Of a stretch of DNA of 64,000 nucleotides, positions 27,438-37,208 are shown piece by piece. The position numbers were made by a program, and so were the translations under genes. Positions within the stretch are counted from its first letter, which is position 1. Each line of letters starts with the position of its first letter. The notes below the pieces were generated by a model. It made no database searches. It saw only the letters and a program-made list of their open reading frames with translations, and was not told the origin of the DNA. Origin of the DNA: Virgibacillus sp. LDC-1 (GTDB taxonomy: Bacteria; Bacillota; Bacilli; Bacillales; Amphibacillaceae). Where the stretch lies: the NCBI RefSeq assembly GCF_030137545.1, contig NZ_JARUVL010000001.1, positions 62,001 through 126,000 of the forward strand, in the 5' to 3' direction.

Positions 27438-27653
27438 ATGAAAAAGTTGGAGCTTAAGTTTGAGAATGCGGAAGGAAAGACAGTCACCTATGCATTAGAT
27501 AAACCACTAGAGCCTGTGGATCCTACAGAGGTTTCACGAGTAATGGACGAGATCATTACACAAGGAGCATTTACATCGAAGGGTGGAAACCTCGTTGCTA
27601 AGAAAAGTGCTCGTGTAGTTGAGCATATTGTAGAAGAAATTCAATTAGTATAA
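27438..27653 (+). CDS. DUF2922 small protein
   Basis: The 71-residue protein has the KKLELKFENAEGK start and a C-terminal VEHIVEEIQLV segment typical of DUF2922. Function is unknown. A GGGAGGGAG ribosome site precedes the ATG. Pairing with DUF1659 and a YvrJ gene is a recurring arrangement in Bacillaceae, suggesting that the three act together or are co-expressed. Confidence 0.8.
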   Translation: MKKLELKFENAEGKTVTYALDKPLEPVDPTEVSRVMDEIITQGAFTSKGGNLVAKKSARVVEHIVEEIQLV

Positions 27654-27684
27654 CGATCACCATGTTATGATTCTGATGTGAACA

Positions 27685-27715
27685 AGACCAGCTCATAAAG
27701 CTGGTCTGTTTTTTC
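27685..27715 (+). terminator. Terminator between DUF2922 and yvrJ
   Basis: A perfect 9-bp stem (AGACCAGCT 27685-27693 and AGCTGGTCT 27699-27707) with a 5-nt loop is followed by GTTTTTT. It would limit readthrough into yvrJ. Confidence 0.85.
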
Positions 27716-27734
27716 AACGAAGGAGGGAAATGGA

Positions 27735-27869
27735 ATGGACGCTTGGATAAAATTCATAACTGAGGTTGGCTTTCCAATCGTAGTAACCTTTTATCTACTC
27801 CATCGAATTGAAAGTAAATTAAACTTGTTAATCGAATCGATCCATACGTTACCCGAAAAACTAAAATGA
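27735..27869 (+). CDS. yvrJ: YvrJ-family small membrane protein
   Basis: A 44-residue ORF begins after a strong GAAGGAGGGAAA site. The N-terminal half (EVGFPIVVTFYLLHRIE) is one membrane helix, followed by a short amphipathic tail. Length and sequence match the YvrJ family, found next to DUF1659/DUF2922 genes. Function is unknown. The gene is short enough to be missed by length-limited gene callers. A terminator separates it from DUF2922, so some readthrough or an independent promoter must supply its mRNA. Confidence 0.75.
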   Translation: MDAWIKFITEVGFPIVVTFYLLHRIESKLNLLIESIHTLPEKLK

Positions 27870-28215
27870 TTAACTAAGAAGCTTCGAGTGATCGGAGTTT
27901 CTTTTTGCGTTTGAAAGGTACTTTTATTTAAGGAAAGTAATAACAGGATAAATTACATTTGCTGTGGGAACTTAAAGAAGCGAAAAGCGAAATGAGGGAT
28001 GTAAAATTTGAAACGTATTCTAATAAGCGTTCATTCATGGCAAGAAAAGGAAGCAATATATTAAAAAAAGGGTTGAAAAATGAAATGTCCAGTAAGTTGC
28101 TCGATAAACGTTAAAAGTTTGCTCAATATTTCACAATCTATCCATGGTATATGTCGGCTAGGAGAATTACAATATAAGTGTACTAAGAAATGCATTTTGA
28201 AAGGAGATCTTATCC
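27870..28215. other. Intergenic region before the OsmC gene
   Basis: An imperfect hairpin followed by T residues at about 27878-27905 probably ends the yvrJ transcript. The rest has no recognisable promoter or conserved motif. A 47-codon open frame (28080-28223) overlaps the OsmC start but lacks a convincing ribosome site. Confidence 0.5.
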
Positions 28216-28662
28216 ATGCCTAAAACTATTTTTAAAGCAGCAGCATATTTACAGGAAGGTGTAAAAGTAAAGGTGAAATCAAGAAATTTTGAAATAACAG
28301 TAGATGAACCGGAAAGCCTCGGTGGAACTGATACAGGAATGAATCCAGTAGAATTAGTGCTCGGTGCATTAGGTGCATGTCAGGCAATTGTTGCTGGTGC
28401 GTTTGCAAGAAAATTTAAAATGGAATTCACCAACTTCTGGGTTGAAGTAGAAGGCGATCTTGATACAGATGGATTTTTACAAATAGCAGATGTACGAAAA
28501 GGGTATAGTGACATTCGTTACAATATTCATATCGAAACGGATGCACCCAGAGAAAAAGTAGAAGAATTTGTGGCATTTATTGAAGATACTTGTCCAGTAG
28601 GTGATACATTAGCAAATACTGTAAATTTAAAGCTAAATAAAATCATTATTGAAAATGAATAA
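28216..28662 (+). CDS. OsmC-family peroxiredoxin-like protein
   Basis: The 148-residue protein has the two conserved redox cysteines of the OsmC/Ohr/YhfA group, at residue 55 in LGACQAIVAG and later in EDTCPVGDTL. Members reduce organic hydroperoxides or related electrophiles using thiol chemistry. The sequence with GGTDTGMNPVELVLGALG is closest in style to the YhfA-like branch, not Ohr, so the substrate is uncertain. A GAAAGGAG site precedes the ATG, and a strong terminator follows. It is monocistronic. Confidence 0.85.
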   Translation: MPKTIFKAAAYLQEGVKVKVKSRNFEITVDEPESLGGTDTGMNPVELVLGALGACQAIVAGAFARKFKMEFTNFWVEVEGDLDTDGFLQIADVRKGYSDIRYNIHIETDAPREKVEEFVAFIEDTCPVGDTLANTVNLKLNKIIIENE

Positions 28663-28684
28663 CTTTCTTTAAACGATAGTATAC

Positions 28685-28722
28685 AAAAGCTCCTATTCTT
28701 AATGTTGAATAGGAGCTTTTTT
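28685..28722 (+). terminator. Terminator after the OsmC gene
   Basis: AAAAGCTCCTATTC (28685-28698) and GAATAGGAGCTTTT (28707-28720) form a 14-bp stem followed by T residues. Confidence 0.88.
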
Positions 28723-29047
28723 GTTGTAGATGATAAAAAAGTCATCAATTAAAAATACTTCGGGGAAATGGATTCAAGCGGCGTTCCGCTACGCAATTGT
28801 TTCTTTACTACTAACTTCCCACTAAAGCAAAAGCATTATGTTAAAAGCAGAAAAAATAAACAGACATAAAACCTGTCCTAAGTCGAATATCATATGACAA
28901 CGAACTTTATTTTAAATGAAGGATTGCATGGTAAGAAAAAAGGGTAGTTACAAAAAGGGGTGGAGAATCATGATGTGTTTTATTTTTTAGAAAAGGTTGT
29001 AGGTATTTATGCATACTTGAAAATAAGAAAATATAGGGGTGAAGGAT
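28723..29047. other. Upstream region of glpF, no clear promoter
   Basis: This 325-bp stretch should contain the glpFK control region. A small GC-rich hairpin AGCGG/CCGCT lies at 28777-28790 but lacks a T run, so it is not an obvious GlpP-type attenuator. I see no confident -35/-10 pair and no good cre site here. The ribosome site GGGGTGAAGG ends the region. Confidence 0.45.
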
Positions 29048-29878
29048 ATGTCTGAATTTTTAGCAGAAATGATTGGGACGATGGTGCTAATTATTTTCGG
29101 AGCGGGTGTTGTTGCTGGTGTTGTATTAAAAAATTCAAAAGCAGAGGGTGCTGGATGGGTCGTCATAACAATTGGCTGGGGACTTGCAGTAGCAATGGGC
29201 GTATATGCGGTAGGAAGTATATCAGGTGCCCATATCAATCCAGCAGTAACAATCGGATTTGCTGTTGCAGGTGAATTCCCTTGGGAGAAGGTGCCATTGT
29301 ATATCGTGGCACAAATGATTGGGGCGATGCTTGGCGCAGGGATTGCTTTCATCAACTACTTACCACACTGGAAAAAAACAAAGGACAAAGCGGCTAAGCT
29401 TGCAGTATTTTCAACAGCTCCAGCAGTTCGAAGTCCCTTTTCAAACTTTATTAGTGAGATGGTAGGGACATTTGTCTTATTAATGGGGCTCATGTTTATT
29501 GGAGCAAATGAATTTACCGAAGGATTAAATCCACTCATTGTTGGTTTGCTCATCGTCGCAATCGGTATGTCATTAGGTGGTGCAACAGGATATGCAATCA
29601 ATCCAGCGCGTGATCTAGGACCAAGAATTGCACACGCACTACTTCCTATTCCAGGAAAAGGGGATTCAGACTGGGGCTATGCTTGGATACCAGTTGTTGG
29701 ACCAATTTTTGGAGGGATTTATGGTGCGTTATTTTATCAAGCTTTATTTTTAGGTAACTTTTCTGCGCTTTTTTGGATAATGAGTGCATTAACAGCCATT
29801 GTAATCGTTGGTGCAGTGAATGCAGAATTGAAAAAGGGACGCTCTTTCGCAAATGACGTAGAACAAAAGCTAAGCTAG
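29048..29878 (+). CDS. glpF: Glycerol uptake facilitator (aquaglyceroporin)
   Basis: The MIP-family channel lets glycerol diffuse into the cell, where GlpK traps it. The 276-residue protein has six membrane helices and the two half-helix motifs, INPAVT and INPARDLGPR; the second has the aspartate after NPAR that marks glycerol-conducting members. The ATG at 29048 follows GGGGTGAAGG; the GTG at 29039 overlaps that site. glpK follows 160 bp downstream on the same strand, with its own likely control site between. Confidence 0.92.
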   Translation: MSEFLAEMIGTMVLIIFGAGVVAGVVLKNSKAEGAGWVVITIGWGLAVAMGVYAVGSISGAHINPAVTIGFAVAGEFPWEKVPLYIVAQMIGAMLGAGIAFINYLPHWKKTKDKAAKLAVFSTAPAVRSPFSNFISEMVGTFVLLMGLMFIGANEFTEGLNPLIVGLLIVAIGMSLGGATGYAINPARDLGPRIAHALLPIPGKGDSDWGYAWIPVVGPIFGGIYGALFYQALFLGNFSALFWIMSALTAIVIVGAVNAELKKGRSFANDVEQKLS

Positions 29879-29909
29879 GTTGGACAACGCTGTTTTAGCA
29901 ACGAAAAAA

Positions 29910-29923
29910 AGCAAACGGTTACA
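29910..29923 (+). promoter_or_regulatory. Candidate cre site between glpF and glpK
   Basis: AGCAAACGGTTACA matches the cre consensus at 12 of 14 positions. A location in the glpF-glpK gap would permit catabolite control of glpK, but the match is imperfect. Confidence 0.35.
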
Positions 29924-30020
29924 AAGATAAGGTATTTTTCGGTAGAATATGTTTATATAAAAAATGAAGACAAACAAAACATCGTTGAGCGATTAAAAAA
30001 GTCATACGCAGATATATTAG

Positions 30021-31532
<1,512 letters not shown>

Positions 31533-31599
31533 AGACTAACGTGCGTGGACGCAGATCAAGTGGGATAAACGACACAACGAGCTGGAACAAGGTGACAGT

Positions 31600-31702
31600 C
31601 GAGCGAGAATCGGTTGAAACGATCAAGAATGGGTCCAACTCGATCAAGAATCGTGTGAAACGATCAAGAAAGGGCTCAACTCGATCAAGAACCACCCAAT
31701 TT
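31600..31702 (+). repeat. Array A of 21-bp-period intergenic repeats
   Basis: Units with the core CGATCAAGAA (first unit CGAGCGAGAA) begin at 31600, 31620, 31641, 31661 and 31682, spaced 20-21 bp, with variable 10-11 nt between cores. More degenerate units extend back to about 31550. The array sits between the convergent glpK and deacetylase genes, ahead of their shared terminator. Related arrays lie at 41761 and 62068 in the same orientation. Confidence 0.85.
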
Positions 31703-31797
31703 CACATGAGACGGCCTGCCAGTTTTTATTCTGAGAATCAGTTAATGCATTCAATCATGCCACGCCACTCCATAGCCATCCACCTGAAGAGGAAAGA

Positions 31798-31825
31798 AAC
31801 ACCTCGCCAACCAAGGCGAGGTGTT
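31798..31825. terminator. Bidirectional terminator between glpK and the PIG-L gene
   Basis: Perfect 11-bp arms AACACCTCGCC (31798-31808) and GGCGAGGTGTT (31815-31825) with a 6-nt loop are flanked by T runs on both strands. Confidence 0.85.
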
Positions 31826-31842
31826 TTCATACTGATGACAGG

Positions 31843-34344
31843 TTATTCCTCTATTCCATAGCTAATTAAGTTTGTAAATATGCGGTATCCACCTGGCACC
31901 TGGTTATCAATTTGTCGGTAAAAGACGAGGTTTGTATATAAATATGTTCCTTCGCCATAATTAGCGAGGAGAATTCCACCATCAAATGCTTCTTCGCCTG
32001 GGTCTACCATCTGAACGAAGGTTTCATATTGATCGCTCCAATTCATTGGAAAATACAGGCCGCGTTCCTGTACCCAATTGTCCCAATCACGATCGGTTAT
32101 GGTATTTGGATAGTTGAACAGCTTATGATTTGGCTTGGTCATGGTTACGGCTGCATTTTCATCTGTAACACGCCATTCAATCGAAGGCTGACCAATTTCG
32201 AGCTGATAAGGCGCAGAGCTATTCGTATCCCAATTGTCCCAAGGCTTATGATATTGCACAACTAAATGTCCGCCATTTTCTACATATTCTAGTAGGCGAG
32301 GATTGTTTTGAACGAGATCCTCGCGTGAAAGGTTCGCTCGAATTCCAGTGACAATAGTATCATATTGAGTTAAGTCGCCAGTAGCTAAATCGGTTTCAGT
32401 TAGCTTTGTAATATCAAATCCAGCATTTTGAAGGTAGTCGGCAACTTTATCAAATCCACTTTCAATGTAACCAACTTTCAAATTATCTGGCTTTAGTAAT
32501 TCAAACGCTACACCATCTGCCTTAGCTTCATATAAGAAATAGGAATCGTTAATGTGCTCATACTTTATTTCCTGCACCGTTTTTGTAAATGTTTTCCCAT
32601 TAGCACTCGCAATTGCATCAATAGAAAAATCGCCTGCTTCAACCTGAGCCGGTGGGTGAACTGTAAATGTCAGCTCTTTTTCCTCAAAACGGTTATGAAA
32701 CGTTACTTCTTGTTGAGTAGGCTCACTCGTCCAGCCATCTGGAAGTTTTAATGATACGTTTCCATCTATTTTGCTGTTCGTATAGCTTTTAACGTTCACG
32801 CGGACTGGAATTTCCTCCTGCACCGCAGCGGTATTCACCGTAATATTTTCCGGATCTAGCTTTACGCTTAGCTCTGGAAGTACTGAAACCGTATTATCAA
32901 GATCAACAACCTTCACAGTTGTTACGCCTTGTTCTTTAAAGGATACCTCCGCTTGCACGATTGGATCATCATAGGCTGCAAACAATTCAGCATCCTCAGG
33001 TACATTTACTTTAAAGGTTACTGTTTTTGTTTCATTTGGTTTTACATGTTTCAAATATTTTTCATTTTGCTGGTTCCAGCTTTCTGGAATAGCAATGCCC
33101 GCTTTCATGTGGTGTATTTTCTTTGCTCCCTTGTTTGTAATGGAAACAGAAATAGTTGCTTCTTCTCCTGGCGTTAGTACTTGTGAATTAATATCCGTTT
33201 TAACCTCAAGGTCGGCAGCAACAAAGCTAACGTCCTGCAGCTGCTTTTCCTTGATTTCCAGCTTATGCACTAAATCGTTCTTCACTGTTTCCGATAAGTC
33301 GGCCCGTTCGCTAAATTTCAATAGCTTCCGAACATCTTTTAAAGCTTGTTGAGATTTTGGCAATACGTGTGCACGATTTGGATATGCTTCAACAATGTCC
33401 TCGAGCGCTTCCTGTAATGCTTCGAGTTGTTCACTAAGACGTTCATTGTCAGCTTCAACGACTTCTGCCCAATCCTCAAAATTATACGGAATTCCGCTGA
33501 AAAGGTCTGCTTCTTCATCATTTAAAACTGTCGTTACAAGCTCTAGGTGCGTTTGGCGTGGCTCAGCTGGAATGTCTTTTCCCATCCCTTGGCTTTTATG
33601 CATATAGCGAGATGCTTCTCCAAGCTGTGGGTAAGTCATGTCATAAATTGGATCATAATCACCTATTTCAATGGAAGTTGTTGCTGTTTCCTCAGATACT
33701 GCAGGTAAATAAAACTTTTTCACTTGCCAAACGTGTAGACCATCTTCAAGGTGCTCTGGAAAAACAGATGGATCTGCGGCATCCTCAAATGCTCTTTCAC
33801 TTAAAATTGTCATTGCCCGGTGATGTCCATGCTGGCTGTTAACGTTGCGGAAGGAGGGCATAACAATGTCTGGTTGGTACGTACGAATAAAACGAATCAA
33901 TCGTTCATACGTTACTTCTTCGCCCCATTTTTCTAATGTTTCATTCGGTGACTTAGAAAAACCAAAATCATAAATGGCGTCAGAAGTTGTTTCACTTAAA
34001 TGGAAAGCCTTCACGCCAGTAATTTTTGCAGCCTCCACCATTTCATTAGAACGAATAATTCCAAGTGCGTTTCCTAGTTCATTGCCTATTTCATTTTGTC
34101 CACCTTCTCCGCGATTGGCAATTAAGCTAGCAGTTTTCACGCCAAGACCTCTTGATAAATAAGCTAAAAAATCACTGCGCTCATCATCTGGATGCGCCCC
34201 CGTGTTTAAAAAAGTGACAGTTGTCTGCAACGGGTTAACAACATTCCATAGCTCGACATCATGTTTCTCACTAACTTTGGCAAAACTGGATGTTGGTAGA
34301 AGTGTAAGGAGTGCAACCAACAAGATATAAAGTGTTTTTTTCAT
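31843..34344 (-). CDS. Secreted PIG-L/LmbE-family deacetylase, multidomain
   Basis: The 833-residue protein begins with a signal peptide (LYILLVALLTLLPTSSFA). A PIG-L deacetylase domain follows, with the zinc motif AHPDDERSD near residue 53 and the partner motif QHGHHRA further on. The middle region resembles beta-sandwich NEW3/NPCBM-associated domains, and the last 200 residues look like a glutamine-amidotransferase-like fold. PIG-L enzymes remove N-acetyl groups from GlcNAc conjugates; being secreted, this one would act on an external glycan or glycoconjugate. It diverges from a ROK-ABC operon, with palindromic operators in between, suggesting co-regulation with uptake. Confidence 0.82.
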   Translation of the reverse strand: MKKTLYILLVALLTLLPTSSFAKVSEKHDVELWNVVNPLQTTVTFLNTGAHPDDERSDFLAYLSRGLGVKTASLIANRGEGGQNEIGNELGNALGIIRSNEMVEAAKITGVKAFHLSETTSDAIYDFGFSKSPNETLEKWGEEVTYERLIRFIRTYQPDIVMPSFRNVNSQHGHHRAMTILSERAFEDAADPSVFPEHLEDGLHVWQVKKFYLPAVSEETATTSIEIGDYDPIYDMTYPQLGEASRYMHKSQGMGKDIPAEPRQTHLELVTTVLNDEEADLFSGIPYNFEDWAEVVEADNERLSEQLEALQEALEDIVEAYPNRAHVLPKSQQALKDVRKLLKFSERADLSETVKNDLVHKLEIKEKQLQDVSFVAADLEVKTDINSQVLTPGEEATISVSITNKGAKKIHHMKAGIAIPESWNQQNEKYLKHVKPNETKTVTFKVNVPEDAELFAAYDDPIVQAEVSFKEQGVTTVKVVDLDNTVSVLPELSVKLDPENITVNTAAVQEEIPVRVNVKSYTNSKIDGNVSLKLPDGWTSEPTQQEVTFHNRFEEKELTFTVHPPAQVEAGDFSIDAIASANGKTFTKTVQEIKYEHINDSYFLYEAKADGVAFELLKPDNLKVGYIESGFDKVADYLQNAGFDITKLTETDLATGDLTQYDTIVTGIRANLSREDLVQNNPRLLEYVENGGHLVVQYHKPWDNWDTNSSAPYQLEIGQPSIEWRVTDENAAVTMTKPNHKLFNYPNTITDRDWDNWVQERGLYFPMNWSDQYETFVQMVDPGEEAFDGGILLANYGEGTYLYTNLVFYRQIDNQVPGGYRIFTNLISYGIEE

Positions 34345-34648
34345 TTTTTGTAACCCCTTTCATTTTAGTGTATCCTAATTAAAACAGTACCTCCTTTTCG
34401 CAATAAGTTGGTTAGTTAAATATACTAACTAACCAGTCAAGCAATACCACTGCTAATATTTTAAACCGTAGCATGTACGAATAATGTTGTAAATATTACA
34501 AAAGTTCTATTTGTTTACGATTAATAGGTCGTAAGTAAGAACCACTTTACTTATAAAAACATAAATCAAAACATCCATGCATAGCTTAGTTCTAAGCCTG
34601 CGAAGAAACCGAAATCCAAATAAAAAATATTTTTTAATAATTTAGTAC

Positions 34649-34678
34649 TTTACAAATGATAGGGCTTTCATATATTAT
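34649..34678 (+). promoter_or_regulatory. Promoter of the ROK-ABC operon
   Basis: TTTACA (34649-34654) and TATTAT (34673-34678) are spaced 18 bp apart. The operator palindrome starts 16 bp after the -10 element. Confidence 0.55.
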
Positions 34679-34693
34679 GTTATACGACAGATG

Positions 34694-34716
34694 GTTAGTA
34701 AGTAAACTTTACTAAC
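34694..34716. promoter_or_regulatory. Operator site 2 for the second ROK regulator
   Basis: GTTAGTAA (34694-34701) and TTACTAAC (34709-34716) form a perfect 8-bp inverted repeat with a 7-nt spacer. The same GTTAGT/ACTAAC half-sites and 7-nt spacer occur in site 1 at 34411-34429. Its place just downstream of the promoter suggests autorepression. Confidence 0.6.
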
Positions 34717-34789
34717 TAAAGTAAAAGTAAGCACATAAAAAAGTTACGAGGGAAAAGGAATGAAATAACAAAATTAAGGGGCTTATGCA

Positions 34790-35956
34790 ATGCAGAAAGG
34801 AAATGCAGCGTACATAAAGAATATGAACAAGGAAATGATTCTCCAATGTGTAATAGACGAGCAATCTACATCTAGAGCAATGATTGCGAAAAAGCTTAAT
34901 TTAAGCAAGCCAACCGTTTCAGCGCTTGTGAACCAGCTTATTGAAGAAGATTGGATTCACGAAATGGGTAATGGTGAATCGTCAACAACTGGAGGAAGAA
35001 AGCCTGTTAATCTCAAATTCAATCCGAAAAAAGCATATGTGATAGGGATTGATATTGGCGGAACAAAGGTAGCATCTGGAATTACTGATTTAAATGGAGA
35101 AATATGTTCCTACCGTGTTTTTTCGACACAGGAACATATGAAGCAGGATCGACTGTTTGAAAAGATTCGAGATCAAATTGAAGAAATGAAGGCCGAGCTC
35201 GATATTGATGACAAATTAATTCTTGGTATGGGAGTTGGCATACCAGGGGTGACGAATGTAGAAACAGGAATTGTCCATGAGGCACCAGCTTTAAAATGGA
35301 AGCGTTTTCCGGTTCGTCAAAAACTAAGTGAGATATTTCCATATCCAATTTTTGTAGATAACGATGTAAATATTTCAGTGCTAGGTGAGCATTGGAAGGG
35401 TGTGGGCAAAAAGAAGAACAATCTTATTTACATTGCAATTGGAACAGGGATTGGAAGCGGTATCATGATTAATGGGGAACTATACCGTGGAAGTAACTAT
35501 GGTGCTGGAGAAATTGGCTATATGGTAACAGATAGGGAATACGCGAACAGCTACCACCCTGTATATGACGGTTATGGCTTTTTAGAGAGTGTTGCTGGTG
35601 GAACTTCAATTGGGGATGCGATGACAAGCCGGCTTGGAAAAGAAATAACTGCAAAAGAGGCTTTTGAGCTTTATCGAGCAAAGCATCCGATTGCAATAGA
35701 AGTGATTGATGCAGCAATCGAAAATCTTTCCCTAGGAATTGCCAACTATATTTCATTACTAGATCCAGAGATTGTCATTTTAGGAGGTGGTGTTAGCGAA
35801 GCGTATTCATTGATTGAGCAAAAGATGAAGCATATCATTGAACGTTTTACACCTAGAAACTGTGATGTCGTTCGAACAACCTTTGGAAGAGAAGCGGGCG
35901 TTATTGGAGCTGTCGCACTGTTTTTGAAGGAATACGACAGTATTTTTAATATTTAA
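34790..35956 (+). CDS. ROK-family regulator lacking the zinc motif
   Basis: The 388-residue protein has an N-terminal helix-turn-helix (TSRAMIAKKLNLSKPTVS) and a ROK domain with an intact phosphate loop (GIDIGGTKVASG) and VDNDVNISVLGE. The CxCGxxGC zinc motif present in most ROK proteins, including the galactose paralogue here, is absent: the region reads YHPVYDGYGFLESVAGG. The gene leads an operon and is followed after 18 bp by a solute-binding protein gene. It probably represses that operon and the divergent deacetylase through the GTTAGT palindromes. The inducer may be an amino sugar or sugar phosphate, but this is a guess. Confidence 0.85.
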   Translation: MQKGNAAYIKNMNKEMILQCVIDEQSTSRAMIAKKLNLSKPTVSALVNQLIEEDWIHEMGNGESSTTGGRKPVNLKFNPKKAYVIGIDIGGTKVASGITDLNGEICSYRVFSTQEHMKQDRLFEKIRDQIEEMKAELDIDDKLILGMGVGIPGVTNVETGIVHEAPALKWKRFPVRQKLSEIFPYPIFVDNDVNISVLGEHWKGVGKKKNNLIYIAIGTGIGSGIMINGELYRGSNYGAGEIGYMVTDREYANSYHPVYDGYGFLESVAGGTSIGDAMTSRLGKEITAKEAFELYRAKHPIAIEVIDAAIENLSLGIANYISLLDPEIVILGGGVSEAYSLIEQKMKHIIERFTPRNCDVVRTTFGREAGVIGAVALFLKEYDSIFNI

Positions 35957-35974
35957 TGGAGAGGGGTTATTTTA

Positions 35975-37072
35975 GTGAAGAAGATTAGAAAAAGTGGCTT
36001 AGTACTTATTATGGGAATCATTTTTAGTTTCGTGCTAGCCGGGTGTATGGCTGGTGGAGATGATAAAAAGGATGATGGAAAAGATGCAGCAAAAGATGGA
36101 GATAAAGAGCTTGAGGAAAAAGTAGTCGTTTATTCTCCGCATGGAAAAGATATTTTAAGTGATTTTGAAAAGCAATTTGAAGAAAAGTATGGCATTGAAA
36201 TGGAATTTTTAGATATGGGATCACAGGAGATTCTTGACCGTGTGCGCTCGGAAAAAAATAATACCCAGGCAGATGTATGGTGGGGAGCTCCTCAAGTAAA
36301 CTTTGATCAAGCGAAGGATGAAGGACTTTTAGCAGAATATAAGCCTTCCTATGCTGATTCAATTGATGAAATGTATCATGATGCAGACTGGATGTGGTCT
36401 GGAACGTCTATCACACCAGAAGTAATTTTATACAATTCAAAGGAAATTTCTGCTGACGAAGCGCCAAAGGATTGGGACGATCTACTAGATCCGAAATGGG
36501 AGGATGAATTAATCATTCGTTATCCATTAGCATCAGGAACGATGCGTACCATTTATTCCTCGATGATTTATCGTACGTATAAAGATACAGAGGATCCGTC
36601 AGAAGGCTATGAATGGTTGAAAAAGCTAGATGCAAACACAAAGGAATATTCAGCAAATCCAGAAATTATGTACAATCAAGTAGCTAAAGGTGTAGGTACT
36701 CTATCTGTTTGGAATATGCCAGATACAGTCATGCTTGCAGAAGAAAAAGGCTATCCGTTTGATTATGTTATTCCAGAGAGCGGTACACCTGTTTTAACAG
36801 AAGGTATTGCTATTGTTAAAGATGCACCACATCCAAAAGCAGCTGAAGCATTTTACGAATTTGTTAATACTCCGGAAGCAGCTAAGCTGCTAGCAGAGAA
36901 GTATTATCGTATTCCAACGCGTGAGGATGTAACAGATCTTCCAGAATGGATTACAAAAACAGAAATTAATCCAATGGATATTGATTGGAAGCTATTCCAA
37001 GAAAAATCTGATGAGTGGATGGAGCATTGGGATAACAACATTAAAAATGCAAAAAAAGATAAAAGTGAGTAA
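35975..37072 (+). CDS. ABC importer solute-binding lipoprotein (importer 1)
   Basis: Translation starts at a GTG after GGAGAGGGG. The first residues form a lipoprotein signal ending in VLAGCMAGG, followed by an acidic, lysine-rich linker. The mature part is a type 2 periplasmic-binding fold of the AfuA/FbpA-like group (VVVYSPHGKDI and QADVWWGAPQ). This group includes binders of ferric ion, 2-aminoethylphosphonate and sugar phosphates, so the family does not fix the substrate. The binding-site tyrosine pair typical of iron binders is not evident. It forms an importer with the ATPase and permease that follow. Confidence 0.8.
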   Translation: MKKIRKSGLVLIMGIIFSFVLAGCMAGGDDKKDDGKDAAKDGDKELEEKVVVYSPHGKDILSDFEKQFEEKYGIEMEFLDMGSQEILDRVRSEKNNTQADVWWGAPQVNFDQAKDEGLLAEYKPSYADSIDEMYHDADWMWSGTSITPEVILYNSKEISADEAPKDWDDLLDPKWEDELIIRYPLASGTMRTIYSSMIYRTYKDTEDPSEGYEWLKKLDANTKEYSANPEIMYNQVAKGVGTLSVWNMPDTVMLAEEKGYPFDYVIPESGTPVLTEGIAIVKDAPHPKAAEAFYEFVNTPEAAKLLAEKYYRIPTREDVTDLPEWITKTEINPMDIDWKLFQEKSDEWMEHWDNNIKNAKKDKSE

Positions 37073-37083
37073 ACACAAGTAAA

Positions 37084-37135
37084 CTAGTAATCTAGGTGGA
37101 ACGAATTACTCTTAAGTCGTTTCACCTCATTACTA
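37084..37135 (+). promoter_or_regulatory. Intra-operon hairpin between binding protein and ATPase genes
   Basis: CTAGTAAT...AACGA (37084-37104) and TCGTT...ATTACTAG (37117-37135) form a long stem with a few mismatches. No T run follows. Such hairpins often protect the upstream binding-protein mRNA, giving an excess of it over the membrane parts. Confidence 0.6.
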
Positions 37136-37208
37136 GGTAATAAATGAACCATCAGGATGAAGGAAATAATGCTTTTCTATTTCCGGGAGATAAAGGGAGT
37201 TGTTGTTC

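Larger units (their letters stand above)
34345..34789. promoter_or_regulatory. Divergent control region of the PIG-L gene and the ROK-ABC operon
   Basis: The 445-bp gap holds two palindromes of the same type. Site 1 is GTTAGT-7-ACTAAC (34411-34429, extendable to GGTTAGTT and AACTAACC) about 65 bp upstream of the deacetylase start. Site 2 (34694-34716) lies near the ROK start. No gene-sized ORF was seen, and the remainder is AT-rich without other clear motifs. Confidence 0.6.

Noticed and set aside
28080-28223. 47-codon cysteine-containing ORF overlapping the OsmC start
   Set aside because: It has no convincing ribosome site and overlaps the ribosome site and start of the OsmC gene; probably chance.
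28777-28790. GlpP-dependent attenuator before glpF
   Set aside because: The hairpin is short and lacks a T run, so there is no support for termination there.
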